A DNA stretch of 64,000 nt from Streptomyces buecherae (GCF_014295035.1 NZ_CP060404.1:1344001-1408000), one strand, 5' to 3'. Shown: positions 25,881 through 35,336, counted from the stretch's first letter. Notes: generated by a model from the sequence alone, not told the origin. Numbers and translations are program-made.

Positions 25881-27554
25881 CTAGTCGACCGCCGCTGCCG
25901 CCGCGCGGCCCGCCGCGCGGCCGGAGAAGAGGCAGCCGCCGAGGAAGGTGCCCTCCAGCGCGCGGTAGCCGTGGACCCCGCCGCCGCCGAAGCCGGCGGC
26001 CTCCCCCGCCGCGTACAGGCCGGGCAGGGGCGAGCCGTCGTCGGTGAGCACCCGTGCGGAGAGGTCGGTCTCCAGGCCGCCCAGGGTCTTGCGGGTGAGG
26101 ATGTTGAGCCGTACGGCGATCAGCGGGCCGGCCTTGGGGTCGAGCATGGGGTGTGGCGCGGCGGTGCGGATGAGGCGGTCGCCGAGATAGCCGCGGGCCC
26201 CGCGCAGGGCGGTGACCTGGAGGTCCTTGGTGAACCTGTTGTTCAGCTCGCGGTCGCGGGCGGCGAGTTCGCGGCGCAGTTCGCCCTCGTCGATGTGGCC
26301 GGACCTGCGCCGCGGGTCGGCCTCGGTCAGCTCGTTCATCCGGCGCACCAGGTCGGTCAGGTTGTGCTCGACGACGAAGTCCTCACCACGGTCCATGAAG
26401 GCCCGCACGGGGCCCGGCACGCCGCCGCCGGCCCTGCCGAGCACGCCGCGGACGCTCTTGCCCGTCAGGTCGGGGTTCTGCTCGGAGCCGGAGAGCGTGA
26501 ACTCCTTTGCGATGATCTTCTGGGTGAGCAGGAACCAGGTGTAGTCGTAGCCGGTGCGCATGATGTGTTCGAGGGTGCCCAGGGTGTCGAAGCCCGGGAA
26601 GAGCGGCACCGGCAGCCGCTTGCCGAGCGCGTCCACCCACAGCGGGGACGGCCCGGACAGGATGCGGATGCCGTGCCGGGGCCAGATCGGGTCCCAGTTG
26701 GCGACGCCCTCGGTGTAGTGCCACATCCGGTCGCGGTTGATCAGGCGGGCGCCGGCCCGCTCGGCGACGCCCAGCATGGCCCCGTCCACGTACTCGGGCA
26801 CCCCGGAGATCAGGTGTGCCGGCGGCATGCCGAGGCGGCGGGGCCAGTTGCGGCGCACCAGTTCGTGGTTGCCGCCGATGCCGCCCGAGGTGACGATGAC
26901 CGCCTGGGCCCGCAGTTCGAAGGCGCCGGTGACCTCGCGACCGCTGGGCGTGCCGCGCTCGGCGCCGGAGGGCGCCAGCACCTCGCCGCTGACGGTGTCC
27001 AGGTCGCCGCCGGTGCTGGTGAGTCCGGTGACCCGGTGCCGGAACCGGAGGCGGACCAGACCGCGTTCCACGCCGGCGCGCACCCGCCGCTCGAAGGGCG
27101 CGACCAGGCCGGGCCCGGTGCCCCAGGTGATGTGGAAGCGGGGTACCGAGTTGCCGTGTCCGGTGGCGTCGTAGCCGCCGCGCTCGGCCCAGCCGACGAC
27201 GGGGAAGAACCGCACGCCCAGCGCGCGCAGCCAGGCCCGCTTCTCACCGGACGCGAAGTCCACGTACGCCTTGGCCCAGCGGCGCGGCCAGCGGTCCTCG
27301 GGGCGGTCGAAGCCGGCCGTGCCCTGCCAGTCCTGCCAGGCCAGCGCGTGGCTGTCGCGGATGCGCAGCCGGCGCTGCTCGGGCGAGTCGACCAGGAAGA
27401 GGCCGCCGAAGGACCAGTGCGCCTGCCCGCCGAGCGAGGCTTCGGGCTCCTGGTCGAGCAGGATGACCGTGCGCCCCGCGTCGACCAGTTCGGCGGTGGC
27501 GGCGAGCCCCGCGAGTCCCGCTCCGACCACGATGACATCAGCGTCGTACGCCAT
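25881..27554 (-). CDS. FAD-dependent dehydrogenase, KstD/fumarate-reductase-like
   Basis: 557 residues. The N-terminus is an FAD-binding Rossmann motif (VIVVGAGLAGLAATAEL, then E-x in LLDQEPEASLGG). The substrate region follows (HWSFGGLFLVDSP, FHITWGTGPGLV) and the protein closes with GLYAAGEAAGFGGGGVHGYRALEGTFLGGCLFSG, the FAD-proximal loop of the flavoprotein subgroup annotated as FAD-binding dehydrogenases or 3-ketosteroid-dehydrogenase-like. It probably removes or adds hydrogens across a C-C bond next to a carbonyl, but the substrate cannot be read off. ATG has a GGA eight bases upstream. It is single, divergent from the NUDIX gene. Confidence 0.88.
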   Translation of the reverse strand: MAYDADVIVVGAGLAGLAATAELVDAGRTVILLDQEPEASLGGQAHWSFGGLFLVDSPEQRRLRIRDSHALAWQDWQGTAGFDRPEDRWPRRWAKAYVDFASGEKRAWLRALGVRFFPVVGWAERGGYDATGHGNSVPRFHITWGTGPGLVAPFERRVRAGVERGLVRLRFRHRVTGLTSTGGDLDTVSGEVLAPSGAERGTPSGREVTGAFELRAQAVIVTSGGIGGNHELVRRNWPRRLGMPPAHLISGVPEYVDGAMLGVAERAGARLINRDRMWHYTEGVANWDPIWPRHGIRILSGPSPLWVDALGKRLPVPLFPGFDTLGTLEHIMRTGYDYTWFLLTQKIIAKEFTLSGSEQNPDLTGKSVRGVLGRAGGGVPGPVRAFMDRGEDFVVEHNLTDLVRRMNELTEADPRRRSGHIDEGELRRELAARDRELNNRFTKDLQVTALRGARGYLGDRLIRTAAPHPMLDPKAGPLIAVRLNILTRKTLGGLETDLSARVLTDDGSPLPGLYAAGEAAGFGGGGVHGYRALEGTFLGGCLFSGRAAGRAAAAAVD

Positions 27555-27713
27555 GGTTTCCGTCCTCGTCGGGGCCCGCCCCTGCGGCACCTGGCCCGGT
27601 GGCCTGCGCCGGGCCGGGCGCCCGTCGCCCGCCCGATCCTCGTTACCCGCTGGTATGGCGTCAACCGTCCGGACGGGGTCTTCGCGTGGTGACGGTGCTG
27701 GTTGGATGGCCGC

Positions 27714-28256
27714 ATGGCTGATGAGACGCCCCCGTCGGCGGATGAGGTACTGGACGTCGTGGACGAACGTGACCAGGTGGTGGGCCAGGCCCCGCGCGGC
27801 GAGGTCTACGCCCGCGGGCTGCGGCACCGCTGCGTGTTCATCCTGGCCAGGGACGCCGCCGGCCGCGTCTTCGTACACCGGCGCACCGAGCGCAAGCTCG
27901 TCTTCCCGGGGCTGTACGACATGTTCGTGGGCGGCGTGGTGGGGGCGGGCGAGTCGTACGAGGAGGCCGCGCTGCGCGAGGCCGAGGAGGAGTTGGGCGT
28001 CAGCGGGCTGCCCGCGCCGACGCCGCTGTTCGCCTTCTGCTTCGAGCGCCCGGGCAAGTCCTGGTGGTGTCACGTGTACGAGGTGCGCTGCGATCTGCCG
28101 GTCGACCCGCAGGTGGAGGAGGTCGCCTGGCACGCCTTCCTCACCGAGGAGGAGCTGGCGGCCAGGCTGGACGAGTGGGAGTGGGTGCCGGACGGCGCGG
28201 AGGCGTACGAGCGGCTGTTGGCCTGGCGCGCCGCCCGACCGGCGGACGCGGGCTGA
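27714..28256 (+). CDS. NUDIX hydrolase
   Basis: 180 residues. The Nudix box is complete: G-x5-E-x7-R-E-x2-E-E-x-G, read as GAGESYEEAALREAEEELG, with the metal-binding glutamates present. The first part (VLDVVDERDQVVGQAPRGEVYARGLRHRCVFIL) resembles the isopentenyl-diphosphate-isomerase-like branch of NUDIX proteins (YfcD type), but the catalytic Cys context of true isomerases is not evident, so I call only a pyrophosphohydrolase. The ATG was chosen over a TTG twelve bases upstream. It diverges from the flavoprotein gene. Confidence 0.88.
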   Translation: MADETPPSADEVLDVVDERDQVVGQAPRGEVYARGLRHRCVFILARDAAGRVFVHRRTERKLVFPGLYDMFVGGVVGAGESYEEAALREAEEELGVSGLPAPTPLFAFCFERPGKSWWCHVYEVRCDLPVDPQVEEVAWHAFLTEEELAARLDEWEWVPDGAEAYERLLAWRAARPADAG

Positions 28257-28518
28257 CGGGGCCGGCCGGGGGCCTGACGGCGTACGCGGCCCGGGGCTGA
28301 CGCCGAACGGGGTCGAGCAGGAGGGTCTGGTGGCGCCGGGACGGGGGGCGGGACGCGCCGGTGAGCGCGCCGGGGGCGGGCCGGGGGCGGGCCGGTGACG
28401 CGTGGGTGATCGGGTGGCGAGGCGGCGGAGTCGGGCGCGTGCGCGCGGGCGACCTCGGGGCGCCGAGCGGAGTGGGCGGGGCTAGGCTCGGCGGCATGAA
28501 CGTTCATGCTCTGCCGTC

Positions 28519-29004
28519 ATGACCTCCCGCGATGCCCGTTCGTCCGCCGGCCAGGCCCCCGGTGGGCCCGGGCGCGGCCGGGAGGGCGCGCCGGCCGGCC
28601 GGCGCGGGCGCTGGCGGGCCGCGCGCGCGGAGGTCGGGCTGTGGTGGGCGCCGGCCCAGGTGCGGGCCGAGGGTCAGACGCCCGACTACCGGTTCTCGCT
28701 CGCCAACGAGCGCACGTTCCTGGCCTGGCTGCGCACGGCGCTCGCGCTGATCGGCGGGGGCTTCGCGGTGGACCAGTTCCTGCCGGACCAGGACCGGCCG
28801 CTGCGGACCGTGCTGGCGATCGCGCTGCTGGTGGGCGGCGCGCTGTGCGCGCTGCGCGCGGTCAACCACTGGCTGCGCTGCGAGCGGGCCATGCGCCGCG
28901 GTGACGACCTGCCCATCTCGCGCTTCCCGACCGTCCTCGCGCTGGCGGTGGGCCTGATGTCGGTGGTGATGGTGCTGGTCGTGGCGCTGGGCGGGGCCGG
29001 TTAG
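28519..29004 (+). CDS. DUF202/YidH-family membrane protein (first of a pair)
   Basis: 161 residues. After ~40 disordered basic residues comes the family signature YRFSLANERTFLAWLRTALALIGGGFAVDQF, followed by two more hydrophobic helices, giving three in all. The function of DUF202/YidH proteins is not established. The stop shares one base with the GTG of the next gene, a second and shorter protein of the same family, so the two are translationally coupled and may form a hetero-oligomer. The start ATG lies in a GTCATGACC context with no strong ribosome site. Confidence 0.85.
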   Translation: MTSRDARSSAGQAPGGPGRGREGAPAGRRGRWRAARAEVGLWWAPAQVRAEGQTPDYRFSLANERTFLAWLRTALALIGGGFAVDQFLPDQDRPLRTVLAIALLVGGALCALRAVNHWLRCERAMRRGDDLPISRFPTVLALAVGLMSVVMVLVVALGGAG

Positions 29005-29315
29005 TGGACCGCCCGGCGCGCGATCCGGGCCTCCAGCCGGAGCGGACCCGGATGGCCTGGCGGCGGACGACGCTCACGGGCGCCGTGGTGGGCGTGTTGG
29101 CCGGCCGGCAGGCGGTGGTCGAGGGGCCACGGCCGCTGGCGGTGCTGGCGGTGGCACTGGCCGGGCTGGTGTGGCTGGCGCTGCTGGCCGTGGGGCAGCG
29201 CCGCATCCGGGCCCTGGCCGCGCCACGGCCGCCCGCGCTGTCCCCGCGGGCGGCCGTGGCCGCGGCCGGGTGCGCCGCGTTGCTGGGCGTGCTGGGCGTC
29301 GGCATGTTGTGGTAG
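29004..29315 (+). CDS. DUF202-family membrane protein (second of a pair)
   Basis: 103 residues with GLQPERTRMAWRRTTLTGAVVGVLAGRQ, the shortened DUF202 signature, and three hydrophobic helices ending GVGMLW. The GTG start overlaps the previous stop by one base. Tandem long/short DUF202 genes are common in actinobacteria; the function is unknown. About 120 bases follow before the next gene. Confidence 0.85.
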   Translation: MDRPARDPGLQPERTRMAWRRTTLTGAVVGVLAGRQAVVEGPRPLAVLAVALAGLVWLALLAVGQRRIRALAAPRPPALSPRAAVAAAGCAALLGVLGVGMLW

Positions 29316-29434
29316 CCCAGGCGTGCGCCGGCGCACTCGCACGGCGCGGGCCGGGAGCGCGGAGGTGCCCTTCCGGACGGGGTACTCGGCTGCGACGCTG
29401 AGCCGGCCAACTCGCAGGATTCCGGGAGGACACG

Positions 29435-30373
29435 ATGTCCCACAGCAGCGCCGCCACCTGGGCGGCGGCCACCGAGCCCTACTCCGTCCAACTGGCCGCG
29501 GGCGTCCACGCGTACGTCCAGCCGGACGGCGGCTGGTGCCTGAACAACGCGGGGTACGTCAGCGACGGGCGCAGCACGGTGATGGTGGACACGGCGGCGA
29601 CGGAGCGGCGGGCGCGGGCGCTGCGCGAGACGGTGCTCGCCAGCGGGGCGCCGCTGCCGCGGGTGCTGGTGAACACCCACCACCACGGCGACCACACCTA
29701 CGGCAACTGGGTCTTCCTGCCCGAGGCCACCACCGTGGGGCACGCCGCGTGCCGCGCCGAGACGCTGGCCAGCGGGCGCCAGTTGCACGCGCTCTGGCCC
29801 GAGGTGGACTTCGGCACCATCGAGATCGCCCCGCCCACGCTCACCTACACCGACTCGCTGACCCTGTACGTCGGCGAGATCGAGGTGCGGTTGCACCACC
29901 CCGGCGTCGCGCACACCAGGGGCGACACCATCGTGTGGCTGCCGGAGCAGCGCGTCGTCTACACCGGCGACCTGGTCTTCCACGGCGGCACCCCGTTCGT
30001 GCTGATGGGCTCGCTGGCCGGCTCGCTCGCCGCCGTGGCCCAGTTGCGGGCGCTGGGCGCGGAGACGGTCGTGCCGGGGCACGGGCCGATCACCGGGCCC
30101 GAGGTGTACGACACGGTGGAGCGCTACCTGCGGTACGTGGGCGAGCTGGCCGAGCGCGGGCACGCGGAGGGCCGTACGCCGCTGGAGGTGGCGCGCGCCG
30201 CCGACCTCGGCGAGTTCGCCGCGTTGCGCGAGAGCGAGCGGCTGGTGGCCAACCTGCACCGGGCCTACGCGGAGCTGGAGGGGCTGCCGCCGGGCGCCCC
30301 GCTGGACGTGGCGGCGGCCTTCGCCGAGATGGCGGTGCTCAACGGCGGTCGCCCGGTGGCCTGCCACGCCTGA
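29435..30373 (+). CDS. Metallo-beta-lactamase-fold hydrolase
   Basis: 312 residues of the MBL fold. The zinc motif is VNTHHHGDHTYGN (H-x-H-x-D-H), followed by HPGVAHTRGDTIVWLPEQRVVYTGDLVF (His and the bridging Asp) and VVPGHGP (last His). The ~60 residues after the core are helical (GRTPLEVARAADLGEFAAL...LHRAYAELEG), as in the cyclase/hydrolase-like MBL proteins of actinobacteria. It has no signal peptide, so it is cytoplasmic; the substrate is unknown. GGGAGG stands before the ATG. It lies just upstream of the first TetR-type operator and is probably transcribed separately from the acyl-CoA genes. Confidence 0.88.
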   Translation: MSHSSAATWAAATEPYSVQLAAGVHAYVQPDGGWCLNNAGYVSDGRSTVMVDTAATERRARALRETVLASGAPLPRVLVNTHHHGDHTYGNWVFLPEATTVGHAACRAETLASGRQLHALWPEVDFGTIEIAPPTLTYTDSLTLYVGEIEVRLHHPGVAHTRGDTIVWLPEQRVVYTGDLVFHGGTPFVLMGSLAGSLAAVAQLRALGAETVVPGHGPITGPEVYDTVERYLRYVGELAERGHAEGRTPLEVARAADLGEFAALRESERLVANLHRAYAELEGLPPGAPLDVAAAFAEMAVLNGGRPVACHA

Positions 30374-30404
30374 GCCGGGCCGATCACGGGAATCGCTGGA
30401 CTCC

Positions 30405-30422
30405 ATACCGACTGGTCGGCAT
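30405..30422. promoter_or_regulatory. Candidate TetR-family operator before the phosphotransferase-dehydrogenase operon
   Basis: ataccgactggtcggcat is an 18-base palindrome with one mismatched pair, 77 bases before the phosphotransferase start. It shares ataccgacyggt with the site at 36242-36257 at the other end of the cluster. A TetR gene is encoded between them, so I infer it binds both. Confidence 0.6.
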
Positions 30423-30498
30423 CATGAGCGGGGTCCGCTGATCCCGGTGTCCGCCGTTCCCCGCGGGCCCCGCCCCCGACCCACCGGAGGAAGACCCG

Positions 30499-31566
30499 AT
30501 GAGCGCAGGCAGCCCACCCCCGGGGCCCCCGGCCGTCGACGACCCCGGGGCCGCCGCTCCCCCGGGGCTCGACCTGGCGCGGGTGCGGGCCTTCGTGGAG
30601 CGCGCGCGGCCGGGCCTGGTGGACGGGCCGCTGCGGGCCCAGCTCATCGAGGGCGGCCGGTCCAACCTCACCTACGCCGTCACCGACGGGGCCACCCGGT
30701 GGGTCCTGCGCCGCCCGCCACTGGGCCACGTGCTGGCCACCGCGCACGACATGGGGCGCGAGTACCGGGTCATCAGCGCCCTGCACCCGACGCGCGTGCC
30801 GGTGCCCGAGCCGCTGGCGCTGTGCGCGGACGAGTCGGTGACCGGCTCCCCGTTCTACGTCATGGAGCACGTCGACGGCGTCCCGTACCGCAGCGCCGAA
30901 CAGCTCGCCGAGCTGGGCCCGCGGGCCACCCGGGAGCTGCTGTTCGACCTGGTGGACACGCTGGTGGAGCTGCACGCGGTGGACCCGGCCGCGGTGGGGT
31001 TGGCCGACTTCGGCCGGCCCGACGGCTATCTGGAGCGCCAACTCCGGCGCTGGAGCAAGCAGTTGGCGCACTCCACCAGCCGGGAGCTGGCCGGCGTCGA
31101 GGAGTTGCTGGGCGGGCTGACCCGGGCGCTGCCCGCCTCGCCGGCGCCGACCGTGCTGCACGGCGACTACCGCCTGGACAACGTGCTGGTCGGCGCGGAC
31201 CGCGCCATCGCCGCCGTCCTGGACTGGGAGATGTCCACGCTCGGCGACCCGCTGAGCGACCTGGGCCTGCTCGCGATGTACACGGAGCTGCCCGAGGTGC
31301 CGGACTCCCCGCTCAGCACCGTGCGCGGCGCCCCCGGGCACCCGTCGGGCGCCGAGCTGATCGAGCGGTACGCGGCGCGCTCGGGCCGCAACGTGGGCCG
31401 CGTCGCGTGGTACGTGGCGTTCGCGTTCTTCAAGCTCGCCGTGATCGCGGAGGGCATCCACTACCGCTACACGCTCGGGCAGACCGTGGGCGCCGGGTTC
31501 GACCGGGTCGGCGCGCTGGTCCCGCTGCTCGTCGACCGCGGCCTGACCACCCTTGAGGAGGGCTGA
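30499..31566 (+). CDS. Phosphotransferase-fold protein (APH family, ACAD10/11-like)
   Basis: 355 residues with an aminoglycoside-phosphotransferase/kinase fold: N-lobe LIEGGRSNLTYAV and WVLRRPP (ATP Lys replaced by Arg-rich strand), catalytic loop VLHGDYRLDNVLV, and metal Asp in AAVLDWEMSTLGDPLSDLG. This subgroup travels with acyl-CoA dehydrogenases, as in human ACAD10/11, where the kinase domain phosphorylates hydroxyacyl-CoA; a similar 3- or 4-hydroxyacyl role is plausible here. CCGGAGGA lies before the ATG. The next gene, an acyl-CoA dehydrogenase, begins eight bases after the stop, so they form an operon. Confidence 0.88.
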   Translation: MSAGSPPPGPPAVDDPGAAAPPGLDLARVRAFVERARPGLVDGPLRAQLIEGGRSNLTYAVTDGATRWVLRRPPLGHVLATAHDMGREYRVISALHPTRVPVPEPLALCADESVTGSPFYVMEHVDGVPYRSAEQLAELGPRATRELLFDLVDTLVELHAVDPAAVGLADFGRPDGYLERQLRRWSKQLAHSTSRELAGVEELLGGLTRALPASPAPTVLHGDYRLDNVLVGADRAIAAVLDWEMSTLGDPLSDLGLLAMYTELPEVPDSPLSTVRGAPGHPSGAELIERYAARSGRNVGRVAWYVAFAFFKLAVIAEGIHYRYTLGQTVGAGFDRVGALVPLLVDRGLTTLEEG

Positions 31567-31573
31567 GAGCGCC

Positions 31574-32797
31574 ATGGACTTCGCCTACGACGCCCGCACC
31601 GAGGAGCTGCGCGGCGCGCTGCTGGCCTTCATGGACGAGCACGTCTACCCGGCCGAGGCCACCGCGCGCGAGCAGCGCGCCGCGCAGGCCGACCCGTGGG
31701 TGCCGCCGCCGGTGGTGGCCCAGTTGCAACGGGAGGCGCGCGAGCGCGGGCTGTGGAACCTGTTCCTGCCCGGCACGGAGCACGGAGCGGGGCTGACCAA
31801 CGCGCAGTACGCGCCGCTCGCGGAGATCACCGGCCGCAGCCCACAACTGGCCCCCACCGCGCTGAACTGCGCCGCGCCCGACACCGGGAACATGGAGCTG
31901 CTCGCCGAGTTCGGCAGCGCCGAGCAGCGGGAGCGCTGGCTCAAGCCGCTGCTCGCCGGCGAGATCCGGTCCGCGTTCGCGATGACCGAACCGGACGTGG
32001 CCTCCTCGGACGCCACCAACATCGAGACCCGGATCGAGCGCGACGGCGACGCGTACGTCATCACCGGCCGCAAGTGGTACATCTCCGGCGCGCTGCACCC
32101 GGACTGCCAGGTGTTCATCGTGATGGGCAAGACCGACCCGGACGGGGCCGACCCCCGGCGCCAGCAGTCGATGGTGTTGGTGCCGCGCGACACGCCGGGC
32201 GTCGAGATCCGCCGGGCCATGCGGGTCTACGGGTACGCCGACCACCACCACGGCGGCCACGCCGAGGTCGTCTTCGACCGGGTGCGGGTGCCGGCGGACC
32301 ACCTGATCGGCGAGGAGGGCGACGGCTTCGCCATCGCCCAGGCCCGGTTGGGCCCCGGCCGTATCCACCACTGCATGCGGCTGATCGGCATGGCCGAGCG
32401 CGCCATCGAGCTGATGTGCCGCCGCGCCCTGTCCCGCACGGCGTTCGGCAAGCCGCTGGCCGCGCAGGGCCAGGTGCAGGCGTGGATCGCCGACGCGCGG
32501 GTGAGCGTGGAGCAGTTGCGGCTGCTGGTACTCAAGACCGCCTGGCTGATGGACACGGTCGGCAACCGGGGCGCGCACACCGAGATCCAGGCCATCAAGA
32601 TCGCCACGCCGCGCACGGTGGCCGACATCATCGACCAGGCGGTGCAGTTGCACGGTGGCGGCGGCGTGGGCCAGGACTTCCCGCTGGCCGAGCTGTGGGC
32701 CGCCGCGCGCACCCTCCGACTGGCCGACGGCCCCGACGAGGTGCACCAGCGCTCGCTGGCCCGCCGCGAGTTGAAGCGGTACGCGACCGGGGACTGA
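31574..32797 (+). CDS. Acyl-CoA dehydrogenase (ACAD10/11-like)
   Basis: 407 residues, a standard flavin acyl-CoA dehydrogenase. Visible elements are FAMTEPDVASSDATNIETRI (FAD/acyl pocket), YVITGRKWYISGA, the middle beta domain, and the C-terminal helices with RTAFGKPLAAQGQVQ and VQLHGGGGVGQDFPLAELW. It removes two hydrogens from an acyl-CoA and passes electrons to electron-transfer flavoprotein. Placed with the kinase-like protein it resembles the ACAD11 two-component arrangement for hydroxy fatty acids; that is inference. A terminator hairpin follows ten bases after the stop. Confidence 0.92.
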   Translation: MDFAYDARTEELRGALLAFMDEHVYPAEATAREQRAAQADPWVPPPVVAQLQREARERGLWNLFLPGTEHGAGLTNAQYAPLAEITGRSPQLAPTALNCAAPDTGNMELLAEFGSAEQRERWLKPLLAGEIRSAFAMTEPDVASSDATNIETRIERDGDAYVITGRKWYISGALHPDCQVFIVMGKTDPDGADPRRQQSMVLVPRDTPGVEIRRAMRVYGYADHHHGGHAEVVFDRVRVPADHLIGEEGDGFAIAQARLGPGRIHHCMRLIGMAERAIELMCRRALSRTAFGKPLAAQGQVQAWIADARVSVEQLRLLVLKTAWLMDTVGNRGAHTEIQAIKIATPRTVADIIDQAVQLHGGGGVGQDFPLAELWAAARTLRLADGPDEVHQRSLARRELKRYATGD

Positions 32798-32806
32798 GCC
32801 ACCCCT

Positions 32807-32841
32807 CCCCCGGCGGCCCGCGCACGCCAGGCCGCCGGGGG
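32807..32841. terminator. Hairpin between convergent dehydrogenase and TetR genes
   Basis: cccccggcggcc and ggccgccggggg form a perfect 12-bp stem with an 11-base loop, starting ten bases after the dehydrogenase stop and 46 bases before the TetR gene end. It can stop transcription from both sides. Confidence 0.78.
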
Positions 32842-32887
32842 CTGACGGGCCCTCTCTCGGGGCGCGGGCTCGCGGGGTGGGACTGGC

Positions 32888-33487
32888 TTACGGGCGCAGG
32901 GCGCGCAGCAGCAGGTCGGCCAGGTGGTCGGCGACCTGCTGCGGGGTGAGCGGGCCGTCGGGCCGGTACCAGGTGCCCAGGTGGTGCACGGAACCGAAGT
33001 GGTAGTCCACCACCAGGTCGGCGGGGGTGGCGTCGCTGAAGACGCCGGAGCGCTGGCCCTCCTCGATCAGCGCCCGGAACCGCTCGTGGTAGCGGCGCCG
33101 CTCGGCCCGCACCTGCTTGTGCTTCTCGGGGCTGAGCTGGTGCATGGACCGGAAGAAGATCTTCGTGTCGTCGAGGTTCTCGATGGTGGTGACCACGACG
33201 TCGGCGGCGGCGTCCCGCAGGCGCCGCTGCACGGGCGCGTCCGCGTCCGCGAGCGCGTCGAGCCGCTCCTGTTGCAGGCGCAGCACCCGCCCGTACACCT
33301 CGTGCAGCAGGTCGTCCTTGGAGCCGAAGTAGTGGTAGAGCGCGCCCTTGGTGACGCCGGCGGCCTCCACGATCTCCTGCACCGAGGTGCGGTCGTAGCC
33401 CCGCTCGGCGAAGAGCCTGGTGGCGGCCTCCAGCAGCCGTCGCGGCACCGGCACCGCTCTCGCGTCGCCGTCCGTCGCCCTGGTCAT
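32888..33487 (-). CDS. TetR-family regulator of the acyl-CoA cluster
   Basis: 199 residues. The helix-turn-helix is LLEAATRLFAERGYDRTSVQEIVEAAGVTKGALYHYFGSKDDLLHEVY, followed by an all-helical ligand domain (KIFFRSMHQLSPEKHKQV...) of the kind that binds acyl-CoA in fatty-acid repressors. The ATG is preceded by CAGGTGG. It is the last gene of the SDR-synthetase-TetR direction, so it would be autoregulated through the palindrome at 36242-36257, and could also control the plus-strand operon through the palindrome at 30405-30422. Confidence 0.9.
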   Translation of the reverse strand: MTRATDGDARAVPVPRRLLEAATRLFAERGYDRTSVQEIVEAAGVTKGALYHYFGSKDDLLHEVYGRVLRLQQERLDALADADAPVQRRLRDAAADVVVTTIENLDDTKIFFRSMHQLSPEKHKQVRAERRRYHERFRALIEEGQRSGVFSDATPADLVVDYHFGSVHHLGTWYRPDGPLTPQQVADHLADLLLRALRP

Positions 33488-33563
33488 CGCCGCCACCTGC
33501 CCCTCGTTCCGTACCACCGCGGCCCGCCCGCCTGTCGTGCGCTGCCCGAGCGCGCCCGGCGGC

Positions 33564-35231
33564 TCACCCCGCCTCGCGCAGCTCCCGCCGGAGGATCTTC
33601 CCACTCGTCGTCTTCGGCAGCTCCGGCAGTATCTCCACTACGCGGGGGTATTTGTACGCGGCCAGCCGGTGCGCGCAGTAGGCCACGAGGTCGCCGGGCG
33701 CCGTGTCGTGCCCGGCGCGCAGGCTCACGTACGCCTTGACCGACTCGCCGCGGTAGGCGTCGGGCACGCCGACCACGGCCGCCTCCCGCACGGCGGGGTG
33801 GGTGTACAGGACGTCCTCCACCTCGCGCGGCCAGACCTTGAACCCGGAGGCGTTGATCATGTCCTTCTTGCGGTCCACGACGTACAGCCAGCCCTGCCGG
33901 TCCATGAACCCGACGTCGCCGGTGCGCAGTTCGCCGCCGGGCAGCGCGGCCTCGCTCTCCCTGGGCCGGCGCCAGTAGCCGGGCACGACCATCGGGCCGC
34001 GCACGGCGATCTCCCCCAACTCGCCGAACGGCACCTCGGCGCCGGTCTCGTCCAGGACGCGCACCACCGTGTCGGGCCCCGGGACGCCGACGGCCAGGGT
34101 GCCCGAGGCCGGGTCGACGGGGGCCCGCCGGCCGGGCGGGACGCTGGCGCAGGGGGCGCTGCACTCGGTGAGGCCGTAGCCGTTGTGCAGGTAGGGGCCG
34201 AGGCGTTCCTCGAAGGCGGTCACCAGGGCGGGCGGCAGCGGCGCGCCGCCCGAGGAGATGACCGCGAAGGAGGCGAAGTGCTCGCGGGTGGCCTCCGGGC
34301 GGGCCAGCAGGGCCATGAACGCGGTGGCGGGCCCGACGGTGTAGGCGGGGCGGTGCTCGGCGAACGCGTCCAGGACCACGCCCGGGTGGAACCGGTAGGT
34401 GAGCGCGAGCGTGCCGCCGGCGGCGAGGCAGGCGGACAGCTCGCAGACCAGGCCGGTGATGTGGAACAGGGGGGCGAGCGCGAAGTAGGTGGAGCCGGCC
34501 GGCAGCTCGTGCCCGACGCGCTGCCGCTCCGCGTTGTAGACCAGGTTGCCGTGGGTGTTGGTCGCGCCCTTGGGCGCGCCGCTGGTGCCGGAGGTGTAGC
34601 AGATCAGCGCCGGGTCGCCGGGGGCCGGCTCGGGCGCGGCGGGCGCGACGGACGCGGTGGGCGCGACGGGCGGGCCGCTGGCCGCGGCCAGCAGGTCGGT
34701 GGCGTCCGCGGGCGGGGCCGGCCGGTCGGCGGGCAGTACCCGTGCGTCGTCGCGGCGTTGGAACTGCGATTCGCGGGCCGTGAGCACGACGCGTACGGGC
34801 GAGGCGGCGGCCGTCTCGCGCAGGTACGCCTCCCACGCCAGGTCTGCGCAGACCAGCGCGCTCACCTCGGCGTCGGCCAGGATGTGCGCGCACTCGGCCG
34901 CCTTGTACATCGGGTTGACCGGCACGGCGATGCCGCCGGCCTTCCAGATGGCGAGCAGGGCCAGCACGAAGTGCGGCGAGTTCTGCAACACGATGGCCAG
35001 TCGCTCGCCCGGCCGGAAGCCGCGGGCGGCCAGGTGCGCGGCAAGCGCGTCCGAGAGCCGGTCCACCTCCCGGTAGCTGAGCCGCCCGTCGAAGTAGGCC
35101 AGCGCGGTGCGTTCGGGTGTGGCGCGGGCGGAGTCCCGGAAGGCGTGCAGCACGCTGGGCCGCGGGCTGACCGGGCGGCGCTGGGCCGCGTTGAGCTGGG
35201 ACAGCCAGGGCTGGTCCTGGTAGGAGGTCAT
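33564..35231 (-). CDS. Long-chain acyl-CoA synthetase/AMP-dependent ligase
   Basis: 555 residues of the ANL superfamily. Core motifs are present: ALICYTSGTSGAPKGATNTH (P-loop), YLHNGYGLTECSAP (A5), ELRTGDVGFMDRQGWLYVVDRKKDMINASGFKVWPREVE (A7-A8) and the catalytic Lys near the end in LPKTTSGKILRREL. It activates a carboxylic acid with ATP and transfers it to CoA. AGGAG lies before the ATG. A low-complexity linker of Ala/Pro/Val (about 200-220) interrupts the N-terminal domain before the P-loop. It lies 105 bases downstream of the SDR gene and 76 bases before the TetR gene; all three read the same way. Confidence 0.92.
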   Translation of the reverse strand: MTSYQDQPWLSQLNAAQRRPVSPRPSVLHAFRDSARATPERTALAYFDGRLSYREVDRLSDALAAHLAARGFRPGERLAIVLQNSPHFVLALLAIWKAGGIAVPVNPMYKAAECAHILADAEVSALVCADLAWEAYLRETAAASPVRVVLTARESQFQRRDDARVLPADRPAPPADATDLLAAASGPPVAPTASVAPAAPEPAPGDPALICYTSGTSGAPKGATNTHGNLVYNAERQRVGHELPAGSTYFALAPLFHITGLVCELSACLAAGGTLALTYRFHPGVVLDAFAEHRPAYTVGPATAFMALLARPEATREHFASFAVISSGGAPLPPALVTAFEERLGPYLHNGYGLTECSAPCASVPPGRRAPVDPASGTLAVGVPGPDTVVRVLDETGAEVPFGELGEIAVRGPMVVPGYWRRPRESEAALPGGELRTGDVGFMDRQGWLYVVDRKKDMINASGFKVWPREVEDVLYTHPAVREAAVVGVPDAYRGESVKAYVSLRAGHDTAPGDLVAYCAHRLAAYKYPRVVEILPELPKTTSGKILRRELREAG

Positions 35232-35336
35232 CGGCCACTCCTGGTCGGTCGGCCGCGCCTGGCGGGCGCGGGGCTCGGTAGCGGGCTCCCGGGTGCGTCG
35301 CTGGCGGCGGGTGCCGGCGGCGGGGCCCGCCGGGGG